From: [Pseudopropionibacterium] massiliense | GTDB taxonomy: Bacteria > Actinomycetota > Actinomycetes > Propionibacteriales > Propionibacteriaceae | Assembly (NCBI RefSeq): GCF_900607225.1 | Contig: NZ_LR027842.1 | Coordinates: 3,034,292-3,098,291 of the forward strand | DNA length: 64,000 nt | Direction: 5' to 3' | Part shown: piece after piece, positions 34,242-42,788 of the stretch | Layout: each line of letters opens with the position of its first letter | Position numbering within the stretch: the stretch's first letter is position 1 | Made by a program: the position numbers and the translations under genes | Notes under the pieces: generated by a model | Told to the model about the DNA's origin: nothing | The model's database searches: none | The model's input: the letters and a program-made list of their open reading frames with translations, nothing else

Positions 34242-35146
34242 GCGCGGGCCACCGCCCCTCGTCCCAGCGCCTCGACAACATCAGCTGCTTGGCGGTAGGT
34301 GTCGATGATGGTGGCTTTCGCCGCAATGATCCTCGAGATGAAGTTGTAGATCCGGCCGATCCATTTGTAGGCCCACATGAAATCGTCGTAGATCTCCTGG
34401 ACGGTGCTCGCCATCTCGAACACGGCAATCGCCCACCCCACCGCCGGTACGGCTGCTTCCGCAGCAATGCGTGCCAGTTTGTACGATATTTTCTTCAGCT
34501 TCTCGCCTATTTTCTTCGAGATCGTCTTGACGAGGTAGGCGAATCCTTTCAGCACCGTGGAGATGGTGCCGGCGACCCCGGAGATGGCGTTGTCGACGTA
34601 GGCCATGGCGGCAGTGGCCAAGGTGAACGCCTCGGAGCCCTTGCCGGTCCACTCCGCCAGCCCGGGGAGGATCCCCGTGGTGTTCTTGGAGATCGCTCCC
34701 ATGGCATCACCAGCGACCTTCCAGGCACCCGACGCGCACTGCACCCGGTTCCAGTCCCCTGCGAAGGGCTTGTAGACGATTTCGTTGAGCAGTGAGAACC
34801 CGAAGAGTTTCTCGAACACCCAGTCCAGGGAGCCCAGAATCAGACCTGCGCTCCACCGCAGGTTCTCCAGCTCGCTGAACGAACCGGTGGGCGTCACCAG
34901 GTAGGACTGAACGTCATCCTCCTCGGCGACGCTGGCGCTGGATCCGAGCATTCTGCCCACCCGTTCGGGAGCGCCCTCAATGACGTCGTTCCTGACCGTG
35001 TCACCGGCCCGGTAGCCGTCCTCGTAGGCGCGCTGGAAGAGGTTCGGGTTTCCCGCCCGGTAGTAGGGACCGGCATCGTCCCGCGCCGCCCCCAGGGATG
35101 GCGGATTGTCCCGGGGATCCTGGTAGGAGGGAAGGTGGTGTCCCAT
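34238..35146 (-). CDS. WXG-motif protein with hydrophobic helices (ESX substrate-like)
   Basis: A 302-residue protein. The first 90 residues are polar, the centre contains LAEWTGKGSEAFTLATAAMAY, a WXG motif of the ESX-substrate type, and the C-terminal half has amphipathic or hydrophobic helices (AVPAVGWAIAVFEMA). This architecture resembles long WXG/PPE-like type VII substrates or structural partners. It sits 15 bases after the small gene at 35162-35449 and overlaps the next one. No enzymatic domain is visible, so a scaffold, pore or chaperone role is likelier than a toxin. Confidence 0.65.
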   Translation of the reverse strand: MGHHLPSYQDPRDNPPSLGAARDDAGPYYRAGNPNLFQRAYEDGYRAGDTVRNDVIEGAPERVGRMLGSSASVAEEDDVQSYLVTPTGSFSELENLRWSAGLILGSLDWVFEKLFGFSLLNEIVYKPFAGDWNRVQCASGAWKVAGDAMGAISKNTTGILPGLAEWTGKGSEAFTLATAAMAYVDNAISGVAGTISTVLKGFAYLVKTISKKIGEKLKKISYKLARIAAEAAVPAVGWAIAVFEMASTVQEIYDDFMWAYKWIGRIYNFISRIIAAKATIIDTYRQAADVVEALGRGAVARA

Positions 35147-35161
35147 CGTGGCGGCCAGCCC

Positions 35162-35449
35162 CTAGAGGAGTTCGTGGGCCTGCTTGTCGGCGTCAAGGTA
35201 GGTGTTGATGACCCCGTCCAGACTGCTCGCTCCCTGCGAGTAGATCTTCTGCACGGTCTCCAGCACCGTGTCCCCGACGTCCACGAGGATGTCATTGGCG
35301 GGTTTGAAAACCTGGAGGATCATTCCCAGATCGCTGGATTCCAGCCTGGCCCAGGTTCCCAGGTGGTCCTTCATGGCCGGAAGGTGGTCGTTAGCCTGGC
35401 GGTCCAGCACCTGTCGTGCGAGTTCCAGGTTGTGGTAGTCGACTTGCAT
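35162..35449 (-). CDS. Small WXG100-like/EspC-like protein
   Basis: A 95-residue helical protein, first gene of the minus-strand group: MQVDYHNLELARQVLDRQAN and LGTWARLESSDLG suggest a helix-turn-helix hairpin of the WXG100 superfamily, although the exact W-x-G is replaced by TWARL. GGAG lies six bases upstream of the ATG at 35449. It probably pairs with the larger WXG-like protein downstream. The upstream 270-base gap (35450-35719) is a divergent promoter region with TATGAT at 35676 as a possible -10 for the plus-strand genes. Confidence 0.6.
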   Translation of the reverse strand: MQVDYHNLELARQVLDRQANDHLPAMKDHLGTWARLESSDLGMILQVFKPANDILVDVGDTVLETVQKIYSQGASSLDGVINTYLDADKQAHELL

Positions 35450-35719
35450 GGGCGGCTCCGGTCTCATGGGCTGCTTCGGGCGCAATTTTGGCGCCAACGA
35501 CGATGCATCACTCTACCCGCGCGACCGGCAGGTGGGGGTGGGTTACACCATCCAAGAAAGCCCCTCCGTCATCCTGCCCTCGTGATCGGCTGCCGGGGGT
35601 TCGAGACCTCGTCGCTGGTCCCAATAAGGCCTTGGTGTGCAGGGCTCACCGCTTCAGCACGACCCGTCTAGCACCTATGATGTACGAGACCTCAAATTTC
35701 ATCCCTGCAGGAGCATCAG

Positions 35720-36337
35720 ATGTCGCATCCCACGTATGGGGGAACTGGCAGCACCCCCTCTGCCGAAGAATCGAACAGCACCGCCTCTGCGCCCCAGACG
35801 GCCCAGCCGATCGGCAACGGCACCGCCGCCCCGCCCGCGGGGGCCTATTCCGCCACCTCGGCCCCAGCCGGTGAAGCGGGAAGCGATGGGTACGGCGCGG
35901 GTGGCGACGGGTACAGCTACGACAAGAATCAGACGGATCAGACCGAGAAGACGATGCGGGACGAGGCGAGTCCCGCCAACTACGATCTCGCCAAGCAGTT
36001 CGAACGCATGCACGACGCCCAGACCGAGAGCAAGTGGGGCGTCGAAATGGCCGCCGTCGGCTACAGGAAGAGCTACCAGGCCAACCTGCTCGTCATGAGC
36101 GACGAGTTCAAGACGTTGGGGGAGCGCATCGACAAGTTCGTCGAGGCCCTCCAGGACACCGTCAAGGCCATGGAGAACGACGAGCAGGATGCCGAAGCCA
36201 TCCAGGCGAACCTGCAGACAAAGCTCCAGGCGGCAGCGATGCCTTCCACCACCACGACCGGATCGGGCCCCTATTCCTACAACGCGCCCACGGCTTCCCT
36301 CCCCCCGATCAACACCTCCACGTCCCAGGAAGGCTGA
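35720..36337 (+). CDS. Hypothetical type VII-associated protein with disordered N-terminus
   Basis: A 205-residue protein. About 85 residues rich in Ser/Thr/Ala/Gly/Pro are followed by a helical core (LAKQFERMHDAQTESKWGVEMAAVGYRKSYQ and onward), then a Thr/Ser-rich tail. The core's length and the SKWGVE tryptophan recall a WXG-like helical hairpin, but I would not assign the family firmly. AGGAG precedes the ATG by six bases. It is the first gene of a plus-strand operon ending in a mycosin-like protease. Confidence 0.6.
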   Translation: MSHPTYGGTGSTPSAEESNSTASAPQTAQPIGNGTAAPPAGAYSATSAPAGEAGSDGYGAGGDGYSYDKNQTDQTEKTMRDEASPANYDLAKQFERMHDAQTESKWGVEMAAVGYRKSYQANLLVMSDEFKTLGERIDKFVEALQDTVKAMENDEQDAEAIQANLQTKLQAAAMPSTTTTGSGPYSYNAPTASLPPINTSTSQEG

Positions 36338-36341
36338 CACC

Positions 36342-37064
36342 ATGTCAGGAAACGTCTGCACGGCTTCAGACAGCCCCTACTACGACAGACTGCGAAATGT
36401 CTCGGAGCTGATCAGCTTCTTCGATGGCATATTCGACACCATAAACCAGCGTCAAGTGGAACTCGCCCTCGAGAAGGCGCGAACTTTGGTGACGAATGTC
36501 AAGAAGAATCCCGGCCTGACCGGAAAGGTCGGGGAGATGATCGACAAGCAGCTCGGAAGCTACCTGAGCGCCTACGATCTGCACGAGAAGAACATCAAGC
36601 ACCTGAAGGAAAGCCATGAGGCCGCCCGCAAGGCCATAGCCGATGCGGGGGAGACCTTCCGCAATCTCTCGCCGGAGCTGCTCTCCCCCTTGGAATCGGG
36701 CATCAAGAACATCACCGAGAAGGTGGAGTGGGCGGGCGTTCTCATGCCCGTGGACAAGTACCTCGAGGGAGTCTCCCAGCAGAACAACCTGAAACGCGAG
36801 GAACTCTCCCGAAAAGCCCTGGACACCATGGCAGACGCTCTGCAAAACAATTCCCCGGACATCAAACGTTACACGGAAGATTCGCCCCATACACCTGATC
36901 CGACCGGTGGCAACGGCTCCAATCCCGGAAGCGGTAGCACACCTGGAAGCGGTAGCACACCTGGAAGCGGCAGCATCCCCGGAGGTGGCGGCGGCGCAGG
37001 TAGGCAGATTCCGGAGGCGGGGGCGCTGGTGGGGGCAGCATTCCCGGCGGCGGAGCGGGTGTGA
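36342..37064 (+). CDS. Helical type VII protein, 5' part of a probably frameshifted gene
   Basis: A 240-residue frame: about 180 residues of helical sequence (ELISFFDGIFDTINQRQVEL, then LGSYLSAYDLHEKNIKHLKE) followed by a Gly/Ser/Pro linker with the repeat GSGSTP. The reading ends 60 bases after the linker begins to degrade. The next frame, however, continues a Gly-rich linker (SGGGGAGGGSIPGGGAG) straight into the following gene. A single-base indel near 36999-37003 would unite them into a protein of about 500 residues. The start has AGGAAGG upstream. Alternatively they are two coupled genes. Confidence 0.65.
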   Translation: MSGNVCTASDSPYYDRLRNVSELISFFDGIFDTINQRQVELALEKARTLVTNVKKNPGLTGKVGEMIDKQLGSYLSAYDLHEKNIKHLKESHEAARKAIADAGETFRNLSPELLSPLESGIKNITEKVEWAGVLMPVDKYLEGVSQQNNLKREELSRKALDTMADALQNNSPDIKRYTEDSPHTPDPTGGNGSNPGSGSTPGSGSTPGSGSIPGGGGGAGRQIPEAGALVGAAFPAAERV

Positions 37065-37843
37065 TTTCCGGAATCGGGGCGGGAGGAGCCGGTGCTGCCG
37101 CCGCGGCGAAGTACGCCTCCGGCCTGCACTCGGGTGCCGATGGCATCATGCGCACCACATCTCCCTCCGCTTCCGGCGGGGTGGGGTCCTTCAAGGACGC
37201 CCAGTGGCCCCAGGACGCGCTCAAGTACCCCATCAACTCCCGCATGACTGCAGACGGCCCGGTGGGCGGCTACCTGCCCGCGGATGTGGGCAACGCCAAT
37301 GATCCCCGGTGGCGTTCCGACTACTCGCATCCCGCCATCGGGTCAGTGGGTGAGCCCAAGGCCGGAATCGCGGGTGGAATGCTCACGCCAGGCATCGGCG
37401 CCCTCGCAGGCGGCGGTGCCGGAGCCCTGGCCGCCCGCGGCATGGGCGCCCTCGGCGCCGGTGGAATCGGCGGCATCGGCGGTGTCGGCAGCATCGGAGG
37501 TATCGGGGGTGTCGGCGGAATCGGTGGTGTCGGCGGCACGGGGGCTGGCGGCACGGCCGGCGGCCTGGCGGGAACGACCGCCGCAAACGCGGCCCGTGCG
37601 GGAGCCGCGGGTGGAGCCGCATCCGGTGCCGCGGCCCGCGGTGGCGCCGGGATGGGTGCCTTCGGCGCCGGCGGTGGCGCGGGGAGCGGCAAGGACAACA
37701 AGAAGTCCCGCAACCTGGTGGGTTACCAGGTGGTGCGCATCGACGACGACGAGGACGCCACGCCCGTGGATTCCTCTCACTTCGGCGCGGGCGACGCCTC
37801 CTCCCTGCAGCCCTTGGACACCAAGGAACAGGACAAGTGGTGA
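37061..37843 (+). CDS. Ala/Gly-rich type VII protein, 3' part of the same probable gene
   Basis: A 260-residue frame from a GTG that overlaps the previous stop. It holds an Ala-rich stretch, a conserved-looking segment (MRTTSPSASGGVGSFKDAQW, YPINSRMTADGPVGGYLPA), a long Gly/Ala repeat of GGIGGVG type, and an acidic C-terminus (YQVVRIDDDEDATP). This layout recalls the C-terminal part of PPE-like proteins. The gene's end overlaps the mycosin-like start (GTGA), so both are co-translated. See the entry at 36342 for the frameshift. Confidence 0.65.
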   Translation: MISGIGAGGAGAAAAAKYASGLHSGADGIMRTTSPSASGGVGSFKDAQWPQDALKYPINSRMTADGPVGGYLPADVGNANDPRWRSDYSHPAIGSVGEPKAGIAGGMLTPGIGALAGGGAGALAARGMGALGAGGIGGIGGVGSIGGIGGVGGIGGVGGTGAGGTAGGLAGTTAANAARAGAAGGAASGAAARGGAGMGAFGAGGGAGSGKDNKKSRNLVGYQVVRIDDDEDATPVDSSHFGAGDASSLQPLDTKEQDKW

Positions 37844-39012
37844 CCATCCGCAGGAAAATCCTGCGGCGGGCGGGAGTGCTGGCGGCCCTGGTGTCGCTGG
37901 CGCTCCCCCCGTCAGGGGTTCCCACCGCGGTGGCCGACGATGCGATCACCCATCAGGACTACGCCGACATGCTGGGCCTCAAGGACCTTCACGCCAAGGG
38001 CTACACCGGCAAGGGTGTGACCATCGCCTACGTGGAGGACAAACCCGATCTGAGCACACCCGAGCTCCAGGGGGCGAACATCGAGGTGCGCGAGGCCTGT
38101 CCCTTCCAATCAGTCCCCGAAACCATCTCCCACTCGACCACGGTCGCCTCAATTCTGGCGAACAAAGACTGGGGATGGGCTCCCGAAGCCAAGATCATCA
38201 ACTACAGGGTTCCAACCGAGGGCACCAAAGAAATCCCCGAAGAAAACTGCAAGAGCAGGCTGAGTGAGAGCAACAAGGTGTATGCGCAGATCAATCGGGC
38301 TCTCAGCGACGGGGTGGACATCATCAGCCTGTCTATAGCTTCCCCCATAGAAGAAAGCATTGCACCGGCAATCGCTCGGGCCGCACAGATGGGAGTCCCC
38401 GTCATTGCTGGCGCCGACAACACCGTCGGGGATACGAACCGGAGTTTCGGCAATCTCAACACGGTGGCAGCGGTTGGCTACACCAATCTAGAAGGAAAGC
38501 GGGCCGAAACTTCCTCCCGCGGGAAACATGTGACCATCATGGCTCCTGGCGAGGGTATCGCCGAACGCATACCGGACTCCAGCGGCAATCTGACGAAGCT
38601 TGGCAAAGGCGCAGGGACGTCTTACTCCACCCCCATGGTTGCCGGCTTGTTGGCATTGGGAAAGCAGAAATGGCCCAACGCAAGTGGAAACCAGCTGCTT
38701 CGCTCCCTCATCAACACCGCCAACAACAACGGGCAGGGATGGAATGAAGAGTACGGGTGGGGACTGATCGATCCGGTAAAGTTCCTCACCGAGGATCCGA
38801 CCTCCTTGGAGGACACCAACCCCCTGTGGGAGAAAATACCCGGCGCCCTGCCCAATCAGCAGACGCTAGCGGACTACCAAGATGGCCTGACAGATCCCGT
38901 CACCCTCATAGGCGACAGCTCCTACGTGTATCGTGGAGTGGATGACACCATTGTCACCAACTACCCCGACATCTCCGAATACGCCACCTCTCCCCGCTAC
39001 CACAAGAAGTAG
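37840..39012 (+). CDS. Subtilisin-like (mycosin-family) serine protease, unusual active site
   Basis: A 390-residue secreted S8-family protein. A signal peptide of about 33 residues (LAALVSLALPPSGVPTAVA) is followed by a subtilase core. His is in SHSTTVASI, Ser in GAGTSYSTPMVAG and the oxyanion Asn in VIAGADNTVG. The first triad residue looks altered: where subtilases have VxVxD[ST]G, this protein reads IAYVEDKPDLS, placing Glu at the usual Asp position. It lacks the C-terminal membrane anchor of MycP. A terminator follows at 39031. It may be a degenerate or specialised partner of the canonical MycP at 62161. Confidence 0.82.
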   Translation: MTIRRKILRRAGVLAALVSLALPPSGVPTAVADDAITHQDYADMLGLKDLHAKGYTGKGVTIAYVEDKPDLSTPELQGANIEVREACPFQSVPETISHSTTVASILANKDWGWAPEAKIINYRVPTEGTKEIPEENCKSRLSESNKVYAQINRALSDGVDIISLSIASPIEESIAPAIARAAQMGVPVIAGADNTVGDTNRSFGNLNTVAAVGYTNLEGKRAETSSRGKHVTIMAPGEGIAERIPDSSGNLTKLGKGAGTSYSTPMVAGLLALGKQKWPNASGNQLLRSLINTANNNGQGWNEEYGWGLIDPVKFLTEDPTSLEDTNPLWEKIPGALPNQQTLADYQDGLTDPVTLIGDSSYVYRGVDDTIVTNYPDISEYATSPRYHKK

Positions 39013-39030
39013 CGCGTCCTGCGAATAATT

Positions 39031-39065
39031 GATGGGTGCGACCCCGGCGGTCGCACCCATCTTTT
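39031..39065 (+). terminator. Rho-independent terminator after the protease gene
   Basis: GATGGGTGCGACC (39031-39043) pairs perfectly with GGTCGCACCCATC (39049-39061), followed by TTTT. It is one of the clearest intrinsic terminators in the window. Confidence 0.9.
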
Positions 39066-39127
39066 ATTTCGTCCAGACCAAGTCGATCAGTAAGCGTATG
39101 AACGAAGAAACCCCGGAGCGATAGTCA

Positions 39128-39153
39128 GTGGTCCCCGTCCCGGTCGGGACCAC
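39128..39153 (-). terminator. Hairpin terminator of the lipoprotein gene
   Basis: GTGGTCCC (39128-39135) pairs with GGGACCAC (39146-39153), 12 bases downstream of the lipoprotein stop on the minus strand. Confidence 0.6.
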
Positions 39154-39164
39154 CATCGGTCGAA

Positions 39165-39641
39165 TCACCCCACCACGATGAGCGTGCGCGTCACTGGGGC
39201 TCCATTGTCCTTTTCCGCGTTCGCCAAGGTCAGTACGTAGACCTTTCCCGTGGCGACAGGAGAGGATTCACCCGTGGCCACGGTCCACGCCGACCAGTGG
39301 GTGCAGTCCTGCGACGTGCACAGGTCAAGGGTGCCGTCCTGGAATCGCCAGTTCGTCGCCTTCGACATGTAGAGCAGGGTCTCGGACGGCCCGGTGACCG
39401 TACCGTCGGAGTTCAGCCGGAAGGGTTTGTCCTTCAGTTCCTCGTACCGATCCTGCAATACCAGGTCCCTGTCGAGGAACTCCTTGACGAGACCATCGGC
39501 CTCTCCCGCCGCCCCGTTGCCCGCTCCCCCTTGCGACGCGGGTGCCGATGGTCCGCCCGAGGAGCAGGCCGACAGGGACAGGCTCAGCACAACCGCTGAA
39601 GCTGCCGCAGCCAGGCCACGTACGATCCTGCCCAGGTTCAT
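39165..39641 (-). CDS. Small lipoprotein of unknown function
   Basis: A 158-residue exported lipoprotein. The signal peptide (IVRGLAAAASAVVLSLSLSACSS) ends in the lipobox LSAC. A disordered Ser/Gly/Ala linker follows, then a beta-rich domain with two cysteines in DLCTSQDC that may form a disulfide. I do not recognise the domain. TTGGAGG precedes the ATG at 39641. It sits between the mycosin-like protease and the toxin module on the opposite strand, and may be a surface partner of the secretion system. Confidence 0.75.
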   Translation of the reverse strand: MNLGRIVRGLAAAASAVVLSLSLSACSSGGPSAPASQGGAGNGAAGEADGLVKEFLDRDLVLQDRYEELKDKPFRLNSDGTVTGPSETLLYMSKATNWRFQDGTLDLCTSQDCTHWSAWTVATGESSPVATGKVYVLTLANAEKDNGAPVTRTLIVVG

Positions 39642-39973
39642 CACTGCCTCCAACACTGCGTACTCGTCGGGGACCGCCACGGCAACGCGCACGCGCGGCC
39701 TTTCTGGTGTGGAGTCTAGCCACCGAACAGGTCCTCGGAGCCGACATTCGGCAACTTCGCGAGGAACCACCAGATTTCCAGACCCCGTCCGGCAGCCCCG
39801 ACGGGGCTTCACCACACGCTGCCGCGCCCCATCCCGCGTGCCTGAAGAAATTCTGTGGACCTGCCCCACCCGCCTCTGCGGACCACCTATAATCATCCGT
39901 GGAGCTTGTCTCGAGCATTGTGCTCTCGGATGGGTGTTTTGTTGATTGTTGTATGTTTTTGGGAGGGTGTGTG
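39642..39973. other. Gene-free gap upstream of the EspC-like gene
   Basis: This 332-base stretch has no supported gene. The last 80 bases turn T-rich and end in GGGAGG, the ribosome site of the EspC-like gene, which is presumably transcribed from here. The overlapping long frames on both strands look like GC-driven artefacts. Confidence 0.6.
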
Positions 39974-40384
39974 GTGGATGGGCTTCAGGTTTCTCCTGAG
40001 GGTTTACGTTCCCACGCCGGCCATTTAGGGCAGGTCAGCGACGCGGTAGAACAAGCCCTCGACGCGGCTGGACAAGCGAGTATCTCCGATGGCTGCCTGG
40101 GAATGATGATCGGCCCCTTAATCACACCACCATTACTCCTAGTCGAAGAACTAGCCAGATTAGCGATCTCGTCTTCCGGAAACACGGTAGAAAGACTGGC
40201 CACCCAAGTCCAGGAAGTCGCAGCAGACTTCGAAGCCTCCGAAACCGGCACCATGCACGATTTCCGCAACACCGACATCCCCACCCACACCACCTACGCC
40301 TCCCCCACCACCGCCATACCATCTACTACAGGCGGTGCGGGTCGCGGCTACAGCGCAGGCCTGGCAGCCCGGATGGGCGGGTGA
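39974..40384 (+). CDS. EspC-like (DUF2580) type VII secretion target, copy 1
   Basis: A 136-residue helical protein. VSPEGLRSHAGHLGQVSDAV near the start, then the long helix SSGNTVERLATQVQEVAADFEASE, are typical of the EspC/DUF2580 family of ESX substrates, which usually precede a large WXG-type effector. Of two adjacent GTG codons I prefer the second (39974), seven bases after GGAGG. A near-identical gene begins at 63670. It lies seven bases upstream of the toxin gene and is probably its secretion partner. Confidence 0.8.
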   Translation: MDGLQVSPEGLRSHAGHLGQVSDAVEQALDAAGQASISDGCLGMMIGPLITPPLLLVEELARLAISSSGNTVERLATQVQEVAADFEASETGTMHDFRNTDIPTHTTYASPTTAIPSTTGGAGRGYSAGLAARMGG

Positions 40385-40391
40385 TCACAGG

Positions 40392-42788
40392 ATGCCGGAA
40401 ACAAACCCCCTGGTCGCCGAACGCAAAGACACCACCACCCCCCTGGCAGGCACCTTCCTCCTCGAAGACGGTGAAGCCCTCGTCCAAGCCATCAACAACA
40501 AAGACTGGGTAGCAGGCGGCCTCGCCGTGGTCGGCGGAGCCTTCGACGCCGCCGCAGCCGCCTCCGACCCCATCGGCACCCTCATCGCCATGGGACTCGG
40601 CTGGGTCCTCGACCACGTCCAACCCTTCACCACCTAGCTCGAACAACTCACCGGCGACGCCGACCAGGTCACAGCCCACGCCACCACCTGGAAAAACGTC
40701 CAACAACACCTCCACGCCACCGCTGAGGCCATGACCTCGACCGTCCAAACGGACCTGGCCGACATGACAGGAACCACCATCACCGCCTACCGTGGCGCAG
40801 CCGGCGACATCACACGCGTCATCAACGCAGCCGGCACCTGGGCCGGCGCCATCGGCACCGCCCTCGAGGTCACCGCCTTCATCGTCCAATTCGTCCACGA
40901 CTTCGTCCGCGACGCCATCAGCGAAGTCGTCGGCTCCATCCTCTCCTACGCCGCAGAACTCATCGCCACCGTCGGCCTGGCCTGGCCCATCGTCGCCGAA
41001 CAAATCGCCACCCGCATCGCATCCCTCATCGGCCAAGTCGGCCGCAACGTCAAAAACCTCGTCACCAGCGCCCGCAACCTCGTCAAGAAACTCGGCGACC
41101 TCAAAACACTATTCCACACCCTCAAAAACAAACTCGACGACCTCTTCCACAACCTCGGCCACCACACAAACAACCTCAGCGACACCAGCCGTGCAGCCGG
41201 TGACGCAGGTCACACGGCCGGCAATGGGGGCGCCGGTTCCGGTGGCGGCACAGGAACCACCAACCCAACCAGCGGCACAAACACCACAGGAACCACCGGT
41301 GGCGCGACCTCAACCAGTGGCGGCGCCACCCTCACGGGCAGCGGCGCCGATTACTCCAAAGGAACCCCCCACCCCTCAGACGGAAAAACCAACAACACCG
41401 CCTCCGCCGGTGTGACATCAAACTCTTCCGTAGGAGCCACTTCCCCCGAAGGACCTTCCGCTCATTCCAGCGAAAACCTCGGCAGCTCAAGCCTCGGGGG
41501 CGGCAACAGCACCCACCACCCTGCCGGAGACGCCAACACACACCTCGCCGACAACAACGTCACATCCCCACACGGCAGTTCCTCTCACACAAACAGCGGC
41601 ACAGGACACACCAACCCAACCAGCGGAGGAGCAAACACCCCCACCCACGCTGACGGCTCACACGCCACAATGACCGCCGACAGCGCACCCCCAACCAACA
41701 ACAACACCCCCCACACAGGCAACACCACAACCCCAGACGGAACCCCCGGACACACCACCGGAGAACCCAACACCCCCAAACGCGCCCTCGACGACGACCC
41801 CACCACACACCCAACCGACCCCGTCACAATAGAACCCCGCCACGCCGAAGAACCCCCACAAACCAGCAGCGGCGGCGGAGATGACGGCAACAACCACGGC
41901 GGCGGCGGCGGAGACGACCACAACAACCACGGCGGCGGCGGCGGAGACGACCACAACAACCACGGCGGCGGCGGCGGAGACGACCACAACAACCACAACA
42001 ACGACGGAGGAGACGACCACAACAACCACAACAACGACGGAGGAGACGACCACAACAACCACAACAACGACGGAGGAGACGACCACAACAACCACAACAA
42101 CGACGGAGGAGACGACCACAACAACCACGGCGATGACGGCACAGACACCGAGCTGGACAGGCTCCGGAACCAGCCCCCGGAAACCATCGATGACGCCCTG
42201 AAGGTAATTCGGGAACCACGACCTTACGACGGCCCCAATGCGGATGTCGGAAAGGTCATGGATGACAGCACCGGGTTGGTTGACAACCCCAAGGAGATTT
42301 TCGGCACCACGGACGGGAAACCCAATTCATACAACGACTGGGCCAACGAGTACCTCGACGAACAGGGAAGCCCCAAGTGGCCAGATCCGGAAGAGCTTCC
42401 CGTCGAGAACGGGCTGGACAAGACAAAAGGTATCGAAAGATACGACAACATCGATGATTACATATCAGAACATGGCACCAGGGTTGATCGCGTGGGAGGG
42501 CCTTTTGGCTCTTACCTCGGCGGAATCGACGATGGCCGAGTGGCCACCTTCGAGGAACGTGCCATTTCCCCAGAATCAGTGAAGCAGTCGTACTATCAGT
42601 ACGAGCTCACGGGCGAGTTGCCCGAAGGACACAGGATAGACAGGGGTATCGTCTATCCTTGGCACGGAACTGCAGGAGGAGCATCGCAGGTTCAGATTTT
42701 CGGCCCCTCCGGGAGAGCCCTGAGTGTCAACGAACTACTGGACGCAGGAATTCTGAAGGGGGCCACCGATTTTGTCGGACTGCCTTGA
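40392..42788 (+). pseudogene. WXG-type polymorphic toxin with C-terminal TNT domain, interrupted by an amber codon
   Basis: Read through one in-frame TAG at 40635-40637, this is a 798-residue toxin. The N-terminal helical translocation domain continues unchanged across the stop (DHVQPFTT, stop, LEQLTGDADQV). A Ser/Thr/Gly/Asn-rich linker and seven 11-residue repeats follow, then a TNT domain of about 185 residues (HGTRVDRVGGPFGSYLGG, ERAISPESVKQSYYQYEL, IVYPWHGTAGGASQVQIF). TNT domains hydrolyse NAD+. The usual GQPGG loop reads GTAGG here. TNT residues 765-region Tyr and Arg equivalents seem present. Without readthrough, translation could restart at the ATG at 40731, yielding a toxin lacking part of its export domain. 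The immunity gene overlaps its end. Confidence 0.82.
41898..42128 (+). repeat. Seven tandem 33-bp repeats in the toxin linker
   Basis: Exactly seven 33-base units: three encode GGGGGDDHNNH and four encode NNDGGDDHNNH. The nucleotide sequence is almost identical between units, so the tract can change length by slippage without shifting frame. The His/Asp/Asn-rich repeats could bind metal or act as a flexible spacer between export and toxin domains. Confidence 0.93.

Noticed and set aside
35590..35640. GGGGGTTCGAGACC resembling a tRNA T-arm
   Set aside because: No matching acceptor, D or anticodon stems could be folded around it.
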